Positions 36,479-46,990 of a stretch of 64,000 nt of DNA are shown here, one piece after another. Numbering within the stretch: the stretch's first letter is position 1; the number at the start of each line of letters is the position of its first letter. The translations under genes were made by a program, and so were the position numbers. The DNA is from Parabacteroides johnsonii DSM 18315 (GTDB taxonomy: Bacteria; Bacteroidota; Bacteroidia; Bacteroidales; Tannerellaceae), in assembly GCF_025151045.1 (NCBI RefSeq), contig NZ_CP102285.1:2356001-2420000 (forward strand), written 5' to 3'. The notes below the pieces were generated by a model. That model did no database searches and was not told the DNA's origin. It saw only the letters and a program-made list of their open reading frames with translations.

Positions 36479-37519
36479 TTACTTTTCCTTTCTCTCAATA
36501 GGCGACGGGACTTTCTTTGCATACTTATCCCGGTCGCAGACAATCTTTCCATCCACATATTCCAGCTCGGCAATCTGGATAGAGGCACGATGATAGTTCC
36601 AAGTGTTTTCTTCCACTTCGATACCGTCCATCTTGTATGTTCGTCCCGGGTGGGTGAAGTAGAAGATAAAAGCACGGTCACCAATCACAACGACATCACA
36701 ATGCCTTCCCTGGTCGAAATCGTCCGGACGGAGACCTGGCTTATTCAGGATCGTCGAATTATAGGTCCAGTTTGTCGCATCATCCGATTCATAACAATGC
36801 AAACCGACATATCCTAAATTGCATTCATCGATGATGTTCCAGTATTTATTTTTCCAATAAAAGACAACCGGCCCTTCGTGCGGGACATCGTCAATCTCGC
36901 ATTTGCCGGTTACCTTCCAAGTTGTCAGATCCTTACTCACCCCTGTATTCGTTTTGGAGTCAGGAGTTTTATACCACATCTTCCATGTCCCGTCCGGCAT
37001 CTGGAACGCCGAAGCATCAATACAGCCATGAGTACCCTCTATTTCCTCCACCAGGTCCCAATTCATCAGGTCCTTGCTCTTATAAAAGACAAGCCGGGCA
37101 TCGCCTCCCCAAAAAGGATGGATACCGGGGATAAAGGTCACGATCATGTAATAAGTGTCCTCATGCTTGAACACATCGGGAGCCCAGAAGGTGCTCTGTC
37201 CCTGCATGGGTTCCGGCAGGTTCGCCGTTCCGACATAATACCAGTTTTTACCGTTGTTCTTGGTAGCCGCGATCCCGACTTTACTACCATAGACACAGGC
37301 CACTTCCTGTAAGTTAGGGACATTGGCACGGCGTTGTGTATAGAACATCCACCATTCCTGCCGCTCCTCATTCCATTCGAGCGTCGGGTCGGTAGGACCG
37401 TCATGGATCGGACAACGAAACAAAGGAGCCGGCGCATGTTCAATGTCGAACGGCTTGTCCTGTGCAAAAAGGCTTGTCCCGTAAAACAGGACTGCCAACA
37501 TAAATAAGATTCTTTTCAT
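36479..37519 (-). CDS. Five-bladed beta-propeller glycoside hydrolase-like protein (GH43/GH32-like fold)
   Basis: 346-aa exported protein with signal peptide MKRILFMLAVLFYGTSLFAQ. The repeating blades carry family-like signatures: HDGPTDPTLEWNEERQEWWMFYTQRRA, STFWAPDVFKHEDTYYMIVTF, YKSKDLMNWDLVEEI, DASAFQMPDGTWKMWYKT, and HEGPVVFYWKNKYWNI. Acidic residues at blade starts (Asp in DPTLEW, Asp in APDVF, Glu in EGPVVF) could be the catalytic set, as in clans GH-F/GH-J. The precise CAZy family is uncertain. Sits 33 nt after the GH2 gene and 23 nt before the sulfatase. Confidence 0.82.
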   Translation of the reverse strand: MKRILFMLAVLFYGTSLFAQDKPFDIEHAPAPLFRCPIHDGPTDPTLEWNEERQEWWMFYTQRRANVPNLQEVACVYGSKVGIAATKNNGKNWYYVGTANLPEPMQGQSTFWAPDVFKHEDTYYMIVTFIPGIHPFWGGDARLVFYKSKDLMNWDLVEEIEGTHGCIDASAFQMPDGTWKMWYKTPDSKTNTGVSKDLTTWKVTGKCEIDDVPHEGPVVFYWKNKYWNIIDECNLGYVGLHCYESDDATNWTYNSTILNKPGLRPDDFDQGRHCDVVVIGDRAFIFYFTHPGRTYKMDGIEVEENTWNYHRASIQIAELEYVDGKIVCDRDKYAKKVPSPIERKEK

Positions 37520-37552
37520 GCTATTCTGATTAGACTATTATACAATTATTTA

Positions 37553-40471
37553 TTAATAGAGCGAGATTTCCCCCAGGCCGGCACGTCCTTCGGAAACATT
37601 CTCGATTGTCAGGCGGACATATTTCACTTCCCGGTCGACCGTCATCGGTTTGAACTCCCACCCCGTACATTCGCGTTCATACAGGAGTTCCCACCGTTCT
37701 CCATCCTCAGAAGTCTCCACTTTATGCTTATAAGAAGAACTGTCTTTCTGAAAAAGGATACGGCTGGCAGCCACGTACGTCGGACGGTCCAGTGCCAAAG
37801 TGACCACCTGAGGCAACCGGTCTTCTCCGGCAATCCACCAGGTATGATCGTCATTGTCGATTATATTGGAAGCCGGATACCCGTCCTGGCTGCTTCCAAC
37901 CTGAACCGAAGCTATTTTCAGGCGAGATTTCTCCAAAATACGCTTCTGCCAGGAAGAAGGTTTCACCACGACATTGTCTTCTTCCTTTCCGGTAAACAGG
38001 GCATGCTTTCCATCGGGCAGATACTTTCCTTCAAACGGTTTCGTACTGATTTCCGCTTCACCGGAAGATAAACCCTCTGCTGTCGCTCTCACCGTAATCT
38101 TACCAGCTTTCTTCGTCGTGCGGACAAATACGAAACCAACACCTCCTTCTACCTTCTGAGGATTGATACCGATACGGCTGATCGTATCTCCGACCAATAC
38201 CCCTTCGCCTGACACCTGAATCCGGATTTCCTGTCCGGAGTTGTAAACCAAAGAACCATTCTTATCACAGACCTTAAAGTAGACAGGGATCATATCCGAA
38301 CCGTCGGCAACAGGGACAATACCATCCGTCTTGATATCCACAACCAGACGATCAGCTTGTTCCGGAGTGCTCACATTGTGGGTCGCAACAACCTTTCCAC
38401 CCACCAACGCTTCCGCTTTTAATGTCCCGGCTTCATATTCCCCGGCATTAAAAACGAATACAGGACTGCCTCCCTTCTCAACAACCGAACGATACAGCGG
38501 AGTCCGTTCTGCCCGCGTCTGAGTTCCGATCAGTTTTCCATTACGGTACAGACGAACCTCGTCGCAGTTGGAGAATACTGTCAAATCCGTCGTTGACGAG
38601 GCGAAATCACCCGAAGCATTATAAGAAGCGATAAAGACCATCGGTCCTTCATACAATCCCAGTTGCGAAACCGCCTTGTCCCGCATACTCTGTAACATGA
38701 AATAGCTGAATTTCGGATACCGGTTGATATCCACCACACCGCTATACATCGTTTCATCCTGGCTACCCCGCGCATAGTCATTGTAGCTCCAAACGAAATG
38801 TCCGCCCATATGCGGATTGGCATCCAACATACACCAGTCAAAATAGCCTTTACCGTTCAATTGCTCGATACGGCTACGGCACTGGCGCATCTGCTCCTGC
38901 TCGCTTTCTTTCAGGCTGACCCGCGGCTTTTCGCCCACGCCATCTCCCCATTCACGGGTAAACAACGGCTTGATCGCTATAAAATCTTCCGGATAATTAC
39001 TCATCACATCTCCGTCTTTCGGAAATTTGGAAACCTGTTTATAAAAGACATCATAATAAGGCTCCATCTCCGCATGTCCGAAATAATCGCCTGCCGTATA
39101 CATCTGGTCGCCCGGATATTCGGCATGAGACAGTTCGAAAATCTCTTTTGCCAAAGAGACCGGATAACGGGATTCGTTCAAAGCCGTTTCCCAAAGAACG
39201 ACAGATGGATGATTCCGGTCACGACGGATCATCTGGCGTCCGATTTCATACAGACGTTTAATAAAGGTGGAATCCGGATTATAGAACTGCCATCCGGGAA
39301 TACACTCCACCACTAACAGTCCATACTCGTCACATGCTTCCAAGAAAGCCGGGTCATTCGGATAATGGGCGGCGCGAACCGCATTATAACCTCCCCGTTT
39401 CAGGTCGATCACATCCCGAACCTGCATCGAGTTGGAGGCTGCATCCCCGACATTGGCAAAAGCCTGGTGGCGGTTAGCTCCACGCATATACAATTTTTCC
39501 CCATTGATAAAGAACCCGTCCTCGGCCGTGTACCGGATAGTACGAATACCGATTTTCCGGGTGGTTTCATCGAGGACTTTATTTTCCGATAATAACTGTG
39601 TATGCAAGGTGTAGAGATTAGGCGTATAAGGATGCCATAATGCAGGTCGATCGACAATGAGATCCTGCTCCACCGTCCCGTCCGATTGCTTTTGCAAGGT
39701 TACTGGTGTTTCAGCCTCTGCAACGACATGGCCAACAGAATCGACCAGTTGCGAGATAACGGACAATGTTTGATCTTTATCCGTCAAATTCCGAATATGG
39801 GTCGCAAGATGTGTCCTCGCCTTGTCTTTCGTTACTTCAGGAAATGTCACAAACTGACCTCCGCCGGCAACAATATTTTCCTGTAACGGGTCGGTGATAT
39901 ATACTTTGTCAGTAATCACCATCCGGACATCCCGATAAATTCCGCTATAATAATAGAAGTCCATCTTGTCCTGCGGCTTTCCCGGAGGTGTCAGTGGATC
40001 CGGTTCGGCAGAGACCCGGATAGCCAGCACATTATTACCGTTCCAATCAATACGGTCCGTAAGGTCTGCGACAAATCCCATATAACCGCCATGATGTTCC
40101 GTCACTTTTTGACCGTTCAGATAAACATCGCAATTCGTCATCACTCCTTCAAAGGAGACGACGACCCGTTTATCCTTATATTTTGCAGGCAGTTTGAAAT
40201 AACGGCGATACCAACCGACCCCGTCATAAATGGAGTTCCCGCCACAATGTTTCGTTTCCAGTTGCATGATATGAGGCAAGGCAACAGGCATCCATCCGGA
40301 ATCATCCAAATCCGCCCGTCTCCCCTCTTCCACATCCCCCCGATAAAAAGCCCAATCGGTATTCATATCCAGGATTTCCCGGCCGGAAGAAGAAGGGGAA
40401 CAAGAACTTAGTCCTATATACAAGAAAAAGAACAAGAAAAAATTAATTCGTTTCACATCAATAAAGATCAT
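37553..40471 (-). CDS. GH2 family beta-glycosidase lipoprotein with C-terminal F5/8-type domain
   Basis: 972-aa enzyme, lipobox Cys24 (IGLSSC). GH2 sugar-binding domain (NTDWAFYRGDVEEG ... WYRRYFKLPAKYKDKRVVVSFEGVMTNCDVYLNG), Ig-like domain, TIM barrel with FINGEKLYMRGANRHQ, acid/base Glu in HPSVVLWETALNES and nucleophile Glu in FTREWGD. Then beta-sandwich domains of the DUF4982 kind and a discoidin-like domain (NIIDNDDHTWWIAGED ... VKYVRLTIENV). Likely a beta-galactosidase or related exo-enzyme on the cell surface or in the periplasm. It is followed 33 nt later by the propeller hydrolase and then the sulfatase. Confidence 0.93.
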   Translation of the reverse strand: MIFIDVKRINFFLFFFLYIGLSSCSPSSSGREILDMNTDWAFYRGDVEEGRRADLDDSGWMPVALPHIMQLETKHCGGNSIYDGVGWYRRYFKLPAKYKDKRVVVSFEGVMTNCDVYLNGQKVTEHHGGYMGFVADLTDRIDWNGNNVLAIRVSAEPDPLTPPGKPQDKMDFYYYSGIYRDVRMVITDKVYITDPLQENIVAGGGQFVTFPEVTKDKARTHLATHIRNLTDKDQTLSVISQLVDSVGHVVAEAETPVTLQKQSDGTVEQDLIVDRPALWHPYTPNLYTLHTQLLSENKVLDETTRKIGIRTIRYTAEDGFFINGEKLYMRGANRHQAFANVGDAASNSMQVRDVIDLKRGGYNAVRAAHYPNDPAFLEACDEYGLLVVECIPGWQFYNPDSTFIKRLYEIGRQMIRRDRNHPSVVLWETALNESRYPVSLAKEIFELSHAEYPGDQMYTAGDYFGHAEMEPYYDVFYKQVSKFPKDGDVMSNYPEDFIAIKPLFTREWGDGVGEKPRVSLKESEQEQMRQCRSRIEQLNGKGYFDWCMLDANPHMGGHFVWSYNDYARGSQDETMYSGVVDINRYPKFSYFMLQSMRDKAVSQLGLYEGPMVFIASYNASGDFASSTTDLTVFSNCDEVRLYRNGKLIGTQTRAERTPLYRSVVEKGGSPVFVFNAGEYEAGTLKAEALVGGKVVATHNVSTPEQADRLVVDIKTDGIVPVADGSDMIPVYFKVCDKNGSLVYNSGQEIRIQVSGEGVLVGDTISRIGINPQKVEGGVGFVFVRTTKKAGKITVRATAEGLSSGEAEISTKPFEGKYLPDGKHALFTGKEEDNVVVKPSSWQKRILEKSRLKIASVQVGSSQDGYPASNIIDNDDHTWWIAGEDRLPQVVTLALDRPTYVAASRILFQKDSSSYKHKVETSEDGERWELLYERECTGWEFKPMTVDREVKYVRLTIENVSEGRAGLGEISLY

Positions 40472-40629
40472 TAAATTTTATACTACTTCGTAAATTTAAT
40501 TTACAAAAAATCAAGAACTCTGTAAAATCAGGACAACAAAGGGATTCTATCCCTCCTCTTTTTATAAATCCACAAGGCCAAGAGCTTTCAACTTTCATTT
40601 AAATGTAATCATTAACACTTGGGGTATTA

Positions 40630-41907
40630 CTACTTTCTTTTTACTATCTTAAAATGCATATCACAAAAATCCATAAAACGTTCCCAATCATAATCTGTTA
40701 CATCATGCTCTCCTGCACGTATATGATAGCCAACATCTGTCATGATTGGCTGATGAATATCAGGCATTATATTTGTTCCTAATCCGGAAAGACCATAAAG
40801 TTCATAAACTGGCCCTGCATGATAGACCGATAAAAACTCACCTTTAGGGTCTGCCCAAAGATCACCCACAGCACTGGCAACATACACATGCCGAGGTGCA
40901 ATCAGGGCTAACAACTCATGCTGATCAAAAGGTAATTTATCCTCGTTATCAGCATATTGTTCAAAAGCAGGACAAAACCAATGAGGAAAAATTTTAACTA
41001 TTCGAGCTATATTTTCACCATACACTCTCTTGGAAAGAGCAGCTCCACCACAACCTGAGTCATTAGATATGACAACTTTAAAACGGGTATCCTGAGCACC
41101 TGCCCATAGCGCAGCTTTCCCTTGTCGAGAATGCCCCATTATAGCAATCTTTTCAAGATCAACCCAATCCTGTGTTTCTAAATAATCAACAATACGACTG
41201 GAACCCCACGCCCAAACTCCAATAGCTTTCCACTCATCTAATGCAGTTGAATTAGGATCATATGTTGGAAACAGAGAAGAAACACTGTGCTTTATCAACC
41301 CAAGTTTATCCGGAAAAATATCATGGTAGCACATCGTAGCAACAGCATATCCTCTATCAATAATTTTATCATAACACCAACGATTCATTTGGTTTCCACG
41401 CTGCCAATCTGGATGGTCAGGAGCTTTCACTAAAGAAAATGAAGGTGAATAAAGTACAGTTGTATCAAGTGTTGTACTATGGTTTCCTTTAAAATTATAT
41501 CCAACAAAAACAGGAACTTTTCCTTTCCGCTTATTTGGAATATACACTAATAATATTGCTTCTACAACATTTTTTCCATTCGTAAACTTAAAACGAACCT
41601 GCTTACTGGTAGCTCTTCCTCCCATATCATTGGGATTCTCTGTTAATTTTTCATATGTAACAGCAATTGTTTCTTTTGGAGTTCGACCGTATTCTTGAGA
41701 ATAAAAATACTCTAACACTTCAGGGCGTCTTTTTTTCTCCCACTCAGCAACAGTCGTAACTTTACTCCCATCATTACAAGTTAAAACATCTGGTAAGACG
41801 TAATTCGGAACTTTTGATTCATCATAACTTATACCTTCTATTATAGCTTGTCCTTTAACAATACAAGCTATTAATAAGAGACTTAGAATTAATATATAGG
41901 TTCTCAT
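40630..41907 (-). CDS. CE15-like carbohydrate esterase (glucuronoyl-esterase-type alpha/beta hydrolase)
   Basis: 425-aa exported hydrolase with signal peptide MRTYILILSLLLIACIVKGQ. It shows the CE15 nucleophile-elbow pattern GHSRQGKAALWAGAQD with Ser260, an acidic/oxyanion segment NDSGCGGAAL, LIAPRHVYVASAVGD, and a late His in GYHIRAGEHDV. CE15 enzymes cleave esters between glucuronic acid and lignin or related groups; bacterial members are often labelled acetylxylan esterase. The gene is clearly more AT-rich than its GH2 neighbour (17 G/C in 60 nt at 41461-41520, hand count). It is flanked by gaps of 158 and 185 nt, the upstream gap holding a long hairpin. Confidence 0.85.
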   Translation of the reverse strand: MRTYILILSLLLIACIVKGQAIIEGISYDESKVPNYVLPDVLTCNDGSKVTTVAEWEKKRRPEVLEYFYSQEYGRTPKETIAVTYEKLTENPNDMGGRATSKQVRFKFTNGKNVVEAILLVYIPNKRKGKVPVFVGYNFKGNHSTTLDTTVLYSPSFSLVKAPDHPDWQRGNQMNRWCYDKIIDRGYAVATMCYHDIFPDKLGLIKHSVSSLFPTYDPNSTALDEWKAIGVWAWGSSRIVDYLETQDWVDLEKIAIMGHSRQGKAALWAGAQDTRFKVVISNDSGCGGAALSKRVYGENIARIVKIFPHWFCPAFEQYADNEDKLPFDQHELLALIAPRHVYVASAVGDLWADPKGEFLSVYHAGPVYELYGLSGLGTNIMPDIHQPIMTDVGYHIRAGEHDVTDYDWERFMDFCDMHFKIVKRK

Positions 41908-41977
41908 ATCATGTCTTTTTATATTGATCTACAATAAAAATAATTGTAATTCACTAGTTAAGCCTTTAAACAAATAA

Positions 41978-42071
41978 AAAATCCACTTCAAAAAGTCTTA
42001 AATATCGATTTCTTGTTTATTCTTCATGGAAGAATAAAGATACGATTTTCAGACTTTTTGAAGTGGATTTT
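41978..42071 (-). terminator. Long nested hairpin between susD1 and the esterase gene
   Basis: A 21-bp perfect outer stem (41978-41998 with 42051-42071) encloses a 10-bp perfect inner stem (TTTATTCTTC 42016-42025, GAAGAATAAA 42029-42038) with a 3-nt loop. A/T runs lie at both ends. On the minus strand it is 21 nt past the susD1 stop, so it probably ends or attenuates the susCD transcript. Confidence 0.8.
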
Positions 42072-42092
42072 ACTTAATTAGAAATTAAAAAA

Positions 42093-43706
42093 TTAATAAC
42101 CGTCATTTTGTTCCAAGTTAGGATTTGCATCCCGTGCCTTCTGTGGAATAGGCAAATAACGATTCGTTACTTTAAAACTACGATTTTCAATAAACTCGTC
42201 TGTTCCAGTAATCGTTGCACGAGTATAAGGATCAGTACCATTATAGTCCACCGTACCAACAATACGAGTCAACTTTCCGTTCAAGACTTTTTCTGCGATC
42301 ATTTTACCGCTTTCGTCTTTCCAACGTAAAATATCGGCACGTCTTAATCCTTCACCAGCAAATTCTATTGTACGTTCACGGCGAATCAACTCACGCAATG
42401 TCGCTTGTGTGCCATATTTACTCCGATCCACAGCTTTATGTCCTGCACGTAAACGAACTTGATCCAACAAATCATAAACAATAGCCGACGGACCGTTCAA
42501 CTCGTTCTCTGCTTCTGCATAAGTTAAAAGGACTTCTGCATAGCGGAAAATAATCGGGCAAGCATTTGTGTTCCACATATCGGAATACTGAGATTTAGGT
42601 CCCAAATACTTATACCAAGTCAAAGCTGTTTTAGATGCATTATCAGCTCCACCCGGAAAATCTTTGTTATCCTCTCCGTTAATCTGCTTATCCAACGTAT
42701 TAAATATTCTTCCATTCCAATCTTGTCCAGGAAAAATAACCGTCATTGCCATTCGTGGATCTCGATGAGCAAAAGGATGAGCGGGATCATAATAAGTTCC
42801 AGCTTCTTCCTTTGTCAAACCGTTATCCATTTCATACATATCTATCAGTTTTTGTGTCGGAACAATAGAAGACCATCCTGCATCTGCATTATTATACATC
42901 TGACCGATAACTCCAAAAGTTTTCAAGTTCTCAATACGTTGAACCGATGCTATAATCTCTTTTGATCCTTGACCAGCAACTGTAAACAGATTGGAATAAT
43001 TAGAATCCAACTCATATTGTCCCAAGTCCATAATAGCTTGAGCAGTAGCCTTTGCACGATCATAATCACCATAATACAAAGCAGAACGCATCTTTATTGC
43101 TAAAGCTGTCCCTTTAGCAATATAACCTCTTGAAGAAGGAGCATCTTTCAACAAAGGAATAGCAGCATCCAATTCATCATAAACGAATTTTTTTACTTCT
43201 TCCTCTGTATTACGTGGAACCTGAGCTTCTTCTGCTGTTTCATAATTGCTAATAATAGGAATTCCACCATACCACCAGTTCTTATCAAAATATTGGTAAG
43301 CACGGATTGTTCGAACCTGAGCAATCATATCGTTTTTCTTCGCATCATCTTCAAATTCGATATTTTCGATATTTTCCAAAAAAGTATTACAACGGCGAAT
43401 TATATCGAATTTATACATATCGTAAACCGAGGCAGCAGCACTCATACTACCATTTCCAATCGTTTTCCACTCCTCCCATTCGAAATTGTTATAGCCGATA
43501 TCCGAACCACAATCCAAATATACAAGTTGCGTCGGGTCTGCCCAACCATCATAACAACCAACCAAAAATTTTTGTGCGTCATCTTCCGTTTTCCATGTTG
43601 TAGAAGGAGAAAGCGCATCATGCGGAACTGTATCCAAAAAATCAGAACAGGAAGTTACACCCATCAATGACATTCCTGTCAACATATATAAAAATAATCG
43701 TTTCAT
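42093..43706 (-). CDS. SusD/RagB-family glycan-binding lipoprotein (SusD1)
   Basis: 537-aa outer-leaflet lipoprotein (Cys20, MGVTSCSDFLDTVP) that forms the lid of the SusC transporter and binds oligosaccharides. Family signatures: TTWKTEDDAQKFLVGCYDGW, VRTIRAYQYFDKNWWYGGIPII, AYKGTALAIKMRSALYYGDYDRA-like TPR helices, CPIIFRYAEVLLTYAEAENEL, ELIRRERTIEFAGEGLRRADILRW, and the C-terminal ITNRYLPIPQKARDANPNLEQNDGY-type end. The gene is 29 nt after susC1. Moderately AT-rich compared with the right-hand PUL arm. Confidence 0.96.
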   Translation of the reverse strand: MKRLFLYMLTGMSLMGVTSCSDFLDTVPHDALSPSTTWKTEDDAQKFLVGCYDGWADPTQLVYLDCGSDIGYNNFEWEEWKTIGNGSMSAAASVYDMYKFDIIRRCNTFLENIENIEFEDDAKKNDMIAQVRTIRAYQYFDKNWWYGGIPIISNYETAEEAQVPRNTEEEVKKFVYDELDAAIPLLKDAPSSRGYIAKGTALAIKMRSALYYGDYDRAKATAQAIMDLGQYELDSNYSNLFTVAGQGSKEIIASVQRIENLKTFGVIGQMYNNADAGWSSIVPTQKLIDMYEMDNGLTKEEAGTYYDPAHPFAHRDPRMAMTVIFPGQDWNGRIFNTLDKQINGEDNKDFPGGADNASKTALTWYKYLGPKSQYSDMWNTNACPIIFRYAEVLLTYAEAENELNGPSAIVYDLLDQVRLRAGHKAVDRSKYGTQATLRELIRRERTIEFAGEGLRRADILRWKDESGKMIAEKVLNGKLTRIVGTVDYNGTDPYTRATITGTDEFIENRSFKVTNRYLPIPQKARDANPNLEQNDGY

Positions 43707-43735
43707 CTTAATTTACCTTAAGTCATTAATATTGT

Positions 43736-46700
43736 TTAGAATGTCAAGTTCACACCAAACGAATGAACTTGCGATAACGGGTAGTTAGAACCACGTTCTC
43801 CTTGACCAGAAGTAGGCGGAGTTTCCGGATCAAAATTGACGAGCATATTATGGATAGTAAACAGATTTTCAGCCGAATAATATACACGCAAATTCTGTAC
43901 ACCTAATTTTTTCAACCAAGACTGTTGGAATGTATAACCAAACTGCAAATTTTTCATACGCAAGTAACTTGTGTTCTGCAAGAAGAAATCTGTCGTATAG
44001 TTTAGACTTGGAGACTTTGTATCGTAAGCAATACGAGGCATCTTTGCATCCTGATTGTCAGGAGTCCAAGCATCCAACCAAACAGATGCCGGATGAGAAT
44101 CATCACCTTTGAAATATCCAATACCGTCATTTGTCAAATAAATATGTCCACCGGCAGCTCCCGTAAACAGCATTGAAAGATCAAAGCCTTTCCAACCAAC
44201 ATTCAAATTCAAGCCATAAGCCCATGAAGGATCAGCCGAACCACAAAAATCACGGTCTGCTTCCGTAATCTTACCATCACCATTTACGTCCTGAACAATT
44301 ACATCCCCTCCTTTAAATTCTGCAGTTCCAAAAGGATAACCGGACTGTCCTGAATATTTATCCATCCATGCTTTAGCTTCTGCATCAGAACTGAAGAAAC
44401 CGTCTGTACGATACATGTAATAAGAGTTCACACGTTCTCCAACTGCTCTGTACATATTACCATTGTTCGGATCTGCCATGGAAGGAACTCCACCTAAATC
44501 CAACAATTTATTTTTATTGTAAGAGAAATTAGCTGTTGCACCGAATGACCAGTCACCCCATTTATTGTTATAGCTTAGAATAACTTCGACACCACGATTC
44601 AGCATTTCACCCACATTATCTTTATACGGTTCCAAAGCGAATTCTTTCGGAACAGAAACATCCATGATAATACCAGTTGTTTTTCTGTCGTAATAATCTA
44701 CTGTTAAATTAATCTTATTATTGATCGTTGCATCTAAACCCAATCCCCATGTACGAGCTTTTTCCCAAGAGATTGTCTGCAGTTTATAATATTTCTGATA
44801 AAAACCAGAATTTAAAGATCCACCAAATGGATAGGTAGCATCCAATTGATAAGTATTCATCCAAGGATAATAATCGTCTAATGCATCCTGATTACCCAAT
44901 AATCCCCATGAACCACGAACCTTCAAATTATTCAACCAATCTTTCGTGTTTTCCATGAACCCTTCTTCACTCATACGCCAAGCAGCAGAGAAGGATGGGA
45001 AATATCCCCAACGATTACCATCAGCAAAACGGGAAGATGCATCTGCACGAATATTGGCCTCTAATAAATATTTACCAGCATAATCGTAATTAACACGACC
45101 AAACCAAGAAATCATAGCCAATTCACGACGATATCCCTCATTTTTCTGAGTTGATGCATCACCTGCATTCATATCATCCAAATCGTTATTCGGGAAATTT
45201 TTACGCTCCATATCATTTCTATAAAAGCTATATTTTTCAGTATGCCAACCGGCTAAAGCCTTTAAGCCATGATCTCCGAATTGTTTATCGTAGTTTAATA
45301 AAGCATCAAACGTCGCACGATGCCAACCTTCAAATCTCTCATTCAATTGACTCTGTTGAGAGGGGAAAGTCGCATTATACATATAATCTTTCTGGAATGC
45401 ACGTCTATGCATCTGATCATTAACATAAGCACCAGTCACAGTAGCCTTCAAACCATCGATAATTTCATAGTCAAGTGCCAATGAACCTGAAAAGTTCTGA
45501 GTTTTCGTATCTATTTTCTGGTCCATATCCAACCAAGCAATCGGACTACCGTCACTGATAGTTCCCCAAGTTCCATCATCATAGCGGGCAACTATCCAAG
45601 GAGCCATACGATTCAACTGACGAATAATCTGGTCCGAATCTGTACCTCCAAAATAACTGGGGTTAGGATCTGAATAATCATTCTTGATATAGGCCAAATT
45701 CAAACGGGCCGTTAACTTCGACGTCAACTTTACATCCAAATTCGTACGTCCGCTAAATTGCTGCCTATCAGAATTCCTCAAGATACCCTCTTGAGATAAA
45801 TAACCGACAGATCCCATATATTTGACATCTTCCGTACCACCACTTACATTTACGTTATGGGAATGCTGAACCGCAGTCCGATACCCCAAATCATACCAAT
45901 CAGTATTCGGATAAAGAGGATCTGTTCCATCTTTGAATTTTTGCAAAACATCATCTCCAAAACGGGGGGTCATTCCCTGATCAATCATCGCCTGATTCAG
46001 ACGAGTTGCATAATCATAAGAACTCATACGATCAACCATCATTGTCGGACTAGAAAAACCTACATTCGCATTATAAGAGATACGAGCTTTACCAGTTTTA
46101 CCACGTTTGGTTGTAATCAAAATGACACCATTGGATGCTTTTGATCCATAAATGGCAGCAGAAGCAGCATCTTTCAACACAGAAATACTTTCAATGTCAT
46201 TAGGATCGACTTCGTTCATCGTACTCGTTTCAATACCATCCACCAAAATATACGGGTCAGCAGTATTCAACGTTCCAACACCACGTACACGAATCGTTGC
46301 GCCATCTTGTCCTGGTCGGCCTTGGCCAGCTGTAATCGTCACCCCTGGCATAGTTCCTTGTAAAGCTGTAGACACATTCTGCACAGGACGACTTTCCAAC
46401 ATTTTGCTATCAACTTGGGCTACAGCCCCAGTCATATTTACCTTCTTTTGTGTACCATACCCTACAACCACAACCTCTTCTAGCTTTTGGGTATCCTCCA
46501 CCAGATTTACAGCTAAAGTAGCTTGTCCTGTGTACTTGATTTCTTGTGTGATATAGCCAATAAAAGAGACTTGAATAACATCACCGTTATTCACTTCCAA
46601 AACAAAATTGCCATCCAGGTCGGTAACTGTACCATTTGTAGTACCTTTTACTACTACTGATGCACCAGCAACTGGGCCTAATACATCATTAACTGTTCCC

Positions 46701-46831
46701 TTCAAACTTTTCTGTTGCTGAGAAATGCCAACTTTGGGAGTTGCCGTCATATCCGATGCATACGTTGTTCCAGCAGAACAAAATGCAGCAAACAGCAGCA
46801 GGAAGCTAACAGGTCTTGCGATTTTCAACAT
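43736..46831 (-). CDS. SusC/RagA-family TonB-linked outer-membrane transporter (SusC1)
   Basis: 1031-aa glycan importer. Signal peptide (MLKIARPVSFLLLFAAFCSAGTTYAS), carboxypeptidase-like beta domain (KGTVNDVLGPVAGASVVVKGTTNGTVTDLDG), TonB box region EEVVVVGYGTQKK, plug with ILVDGIET and DIESISVLKDAASAAIYGS, GVILITTKRG, and a barrel ending in SFGVNLTF. Divergent from susC2, with which it shares the first 130 residues closely and the 5' leader next to the start codon. No extra N-terminal signalling domain (DUF4974-type sensing) is seen. Confidence 0.97.
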   Translation of the reverse strand: MLKIARPVSFLLLFAAFCSAGTTYASDMTATPKVGISQQQKSLKGTVNDVLGPVAGASVVVKGTTNGTVTDLDGNFVLEVNNGDVIQVSFIGYITQEIKYTGQATLAVNLVEDTQKLEEVVVVGYGTQKKVNMTGAVAQVDSKMLESRPVQNVSTALQGTMPGVTITAGQGRPGQDGATIRVRGVGTLNTADPYILVDGIETSTMNEVDPNDIESISVLKDAASAAIYGSKASNGVILITTKRGKTGKARISYNANVGFSSPTMMVDRMSSYDYATRLNQAMIDQGMTPRFGDDVLQKFKDGTDPLYPNTDWYDLGYRTAVQHSHNVNVSGGTEDVKYMGSVGYLSQEGILRNSDRQQFSGRTNLDVKLTSKLTARLNLAYIKNDYSDPNPSYFGGTDSDQIIRQLNRMAPWIVARYDDGTWGTISDGSPIAWLDMDQKIDTKTQNFSGSLALDYEIIDGLKATVTGAYVNDQMHRRAFQKDYMYNATFPSQQSQLNERFEGWHRATFDALLNYDKQFGDHGLKALAGWHTEKYSFYRNDMERKNFPNNDLDDMNAGDASTQKNEGYRRELAMISWFGRVNYDYAGKYLLEANIRADASSRFADGNRWGYFPSFSAAWRMSEEGFMENTKDWLNNLKVRGSWGLLGNQDALDDYYPWMNTYQLDATYPFGGSLNSGFYQKYYKLQTISWEKARTWGLGLDATINNKINLTVDYYDRKTTGIIMDVSVPKEFALEPYKDNVGEMLNRGVEVILSYNNKWGDWSFGATANFSYNKNKLLDLGGVPSMADPNNGNMYRAVGERVNSYYMYRTDGFFSSDAEAKAWMDKYSGQSGYPFGTAEFKGGDVIVQDVNGDGKITEADRDFCGSADPSWAYGLNLNVGWKGFDLSMLFTGAAGGHIYLTNDGIGYFKGDDSHPASVWLDAWTPDNQDAKMPRIAYDTKSPSLNYTTDFFLQNTSYLRMKNLQFGYTFQQSWLKKLGVQNLRVYYSAENLFTIHNMLVNFDPETPPTSGQGERGSNYPLSQVHSFGVNLTF

Positions 46832-46973
46832 ACTAAAATAGTTTTTTGTTTAATAATAATAGTCACTATATGAATAAGATCCAAGGAGGTGATAAACACC
46901 TGACTTATAGACTTTATACATTCATGGTATGATTTCTAACATATATCATAAATTCGCCATATAAATGAAGACA

Positions 46974-46990
46974 TAGTTCTTGTAGGACTA
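46974..46990 (-). repeat. 17-nt motif upstream of susC1
   Basis: TAGTCCTACAAGAACTA read on the minus strand, ending 142 nt before the susC1 ATG. Exact inverse of the copy at 47766-47782, which has the same orientation and similar distance relative to susC2. Confidence 0.8.
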
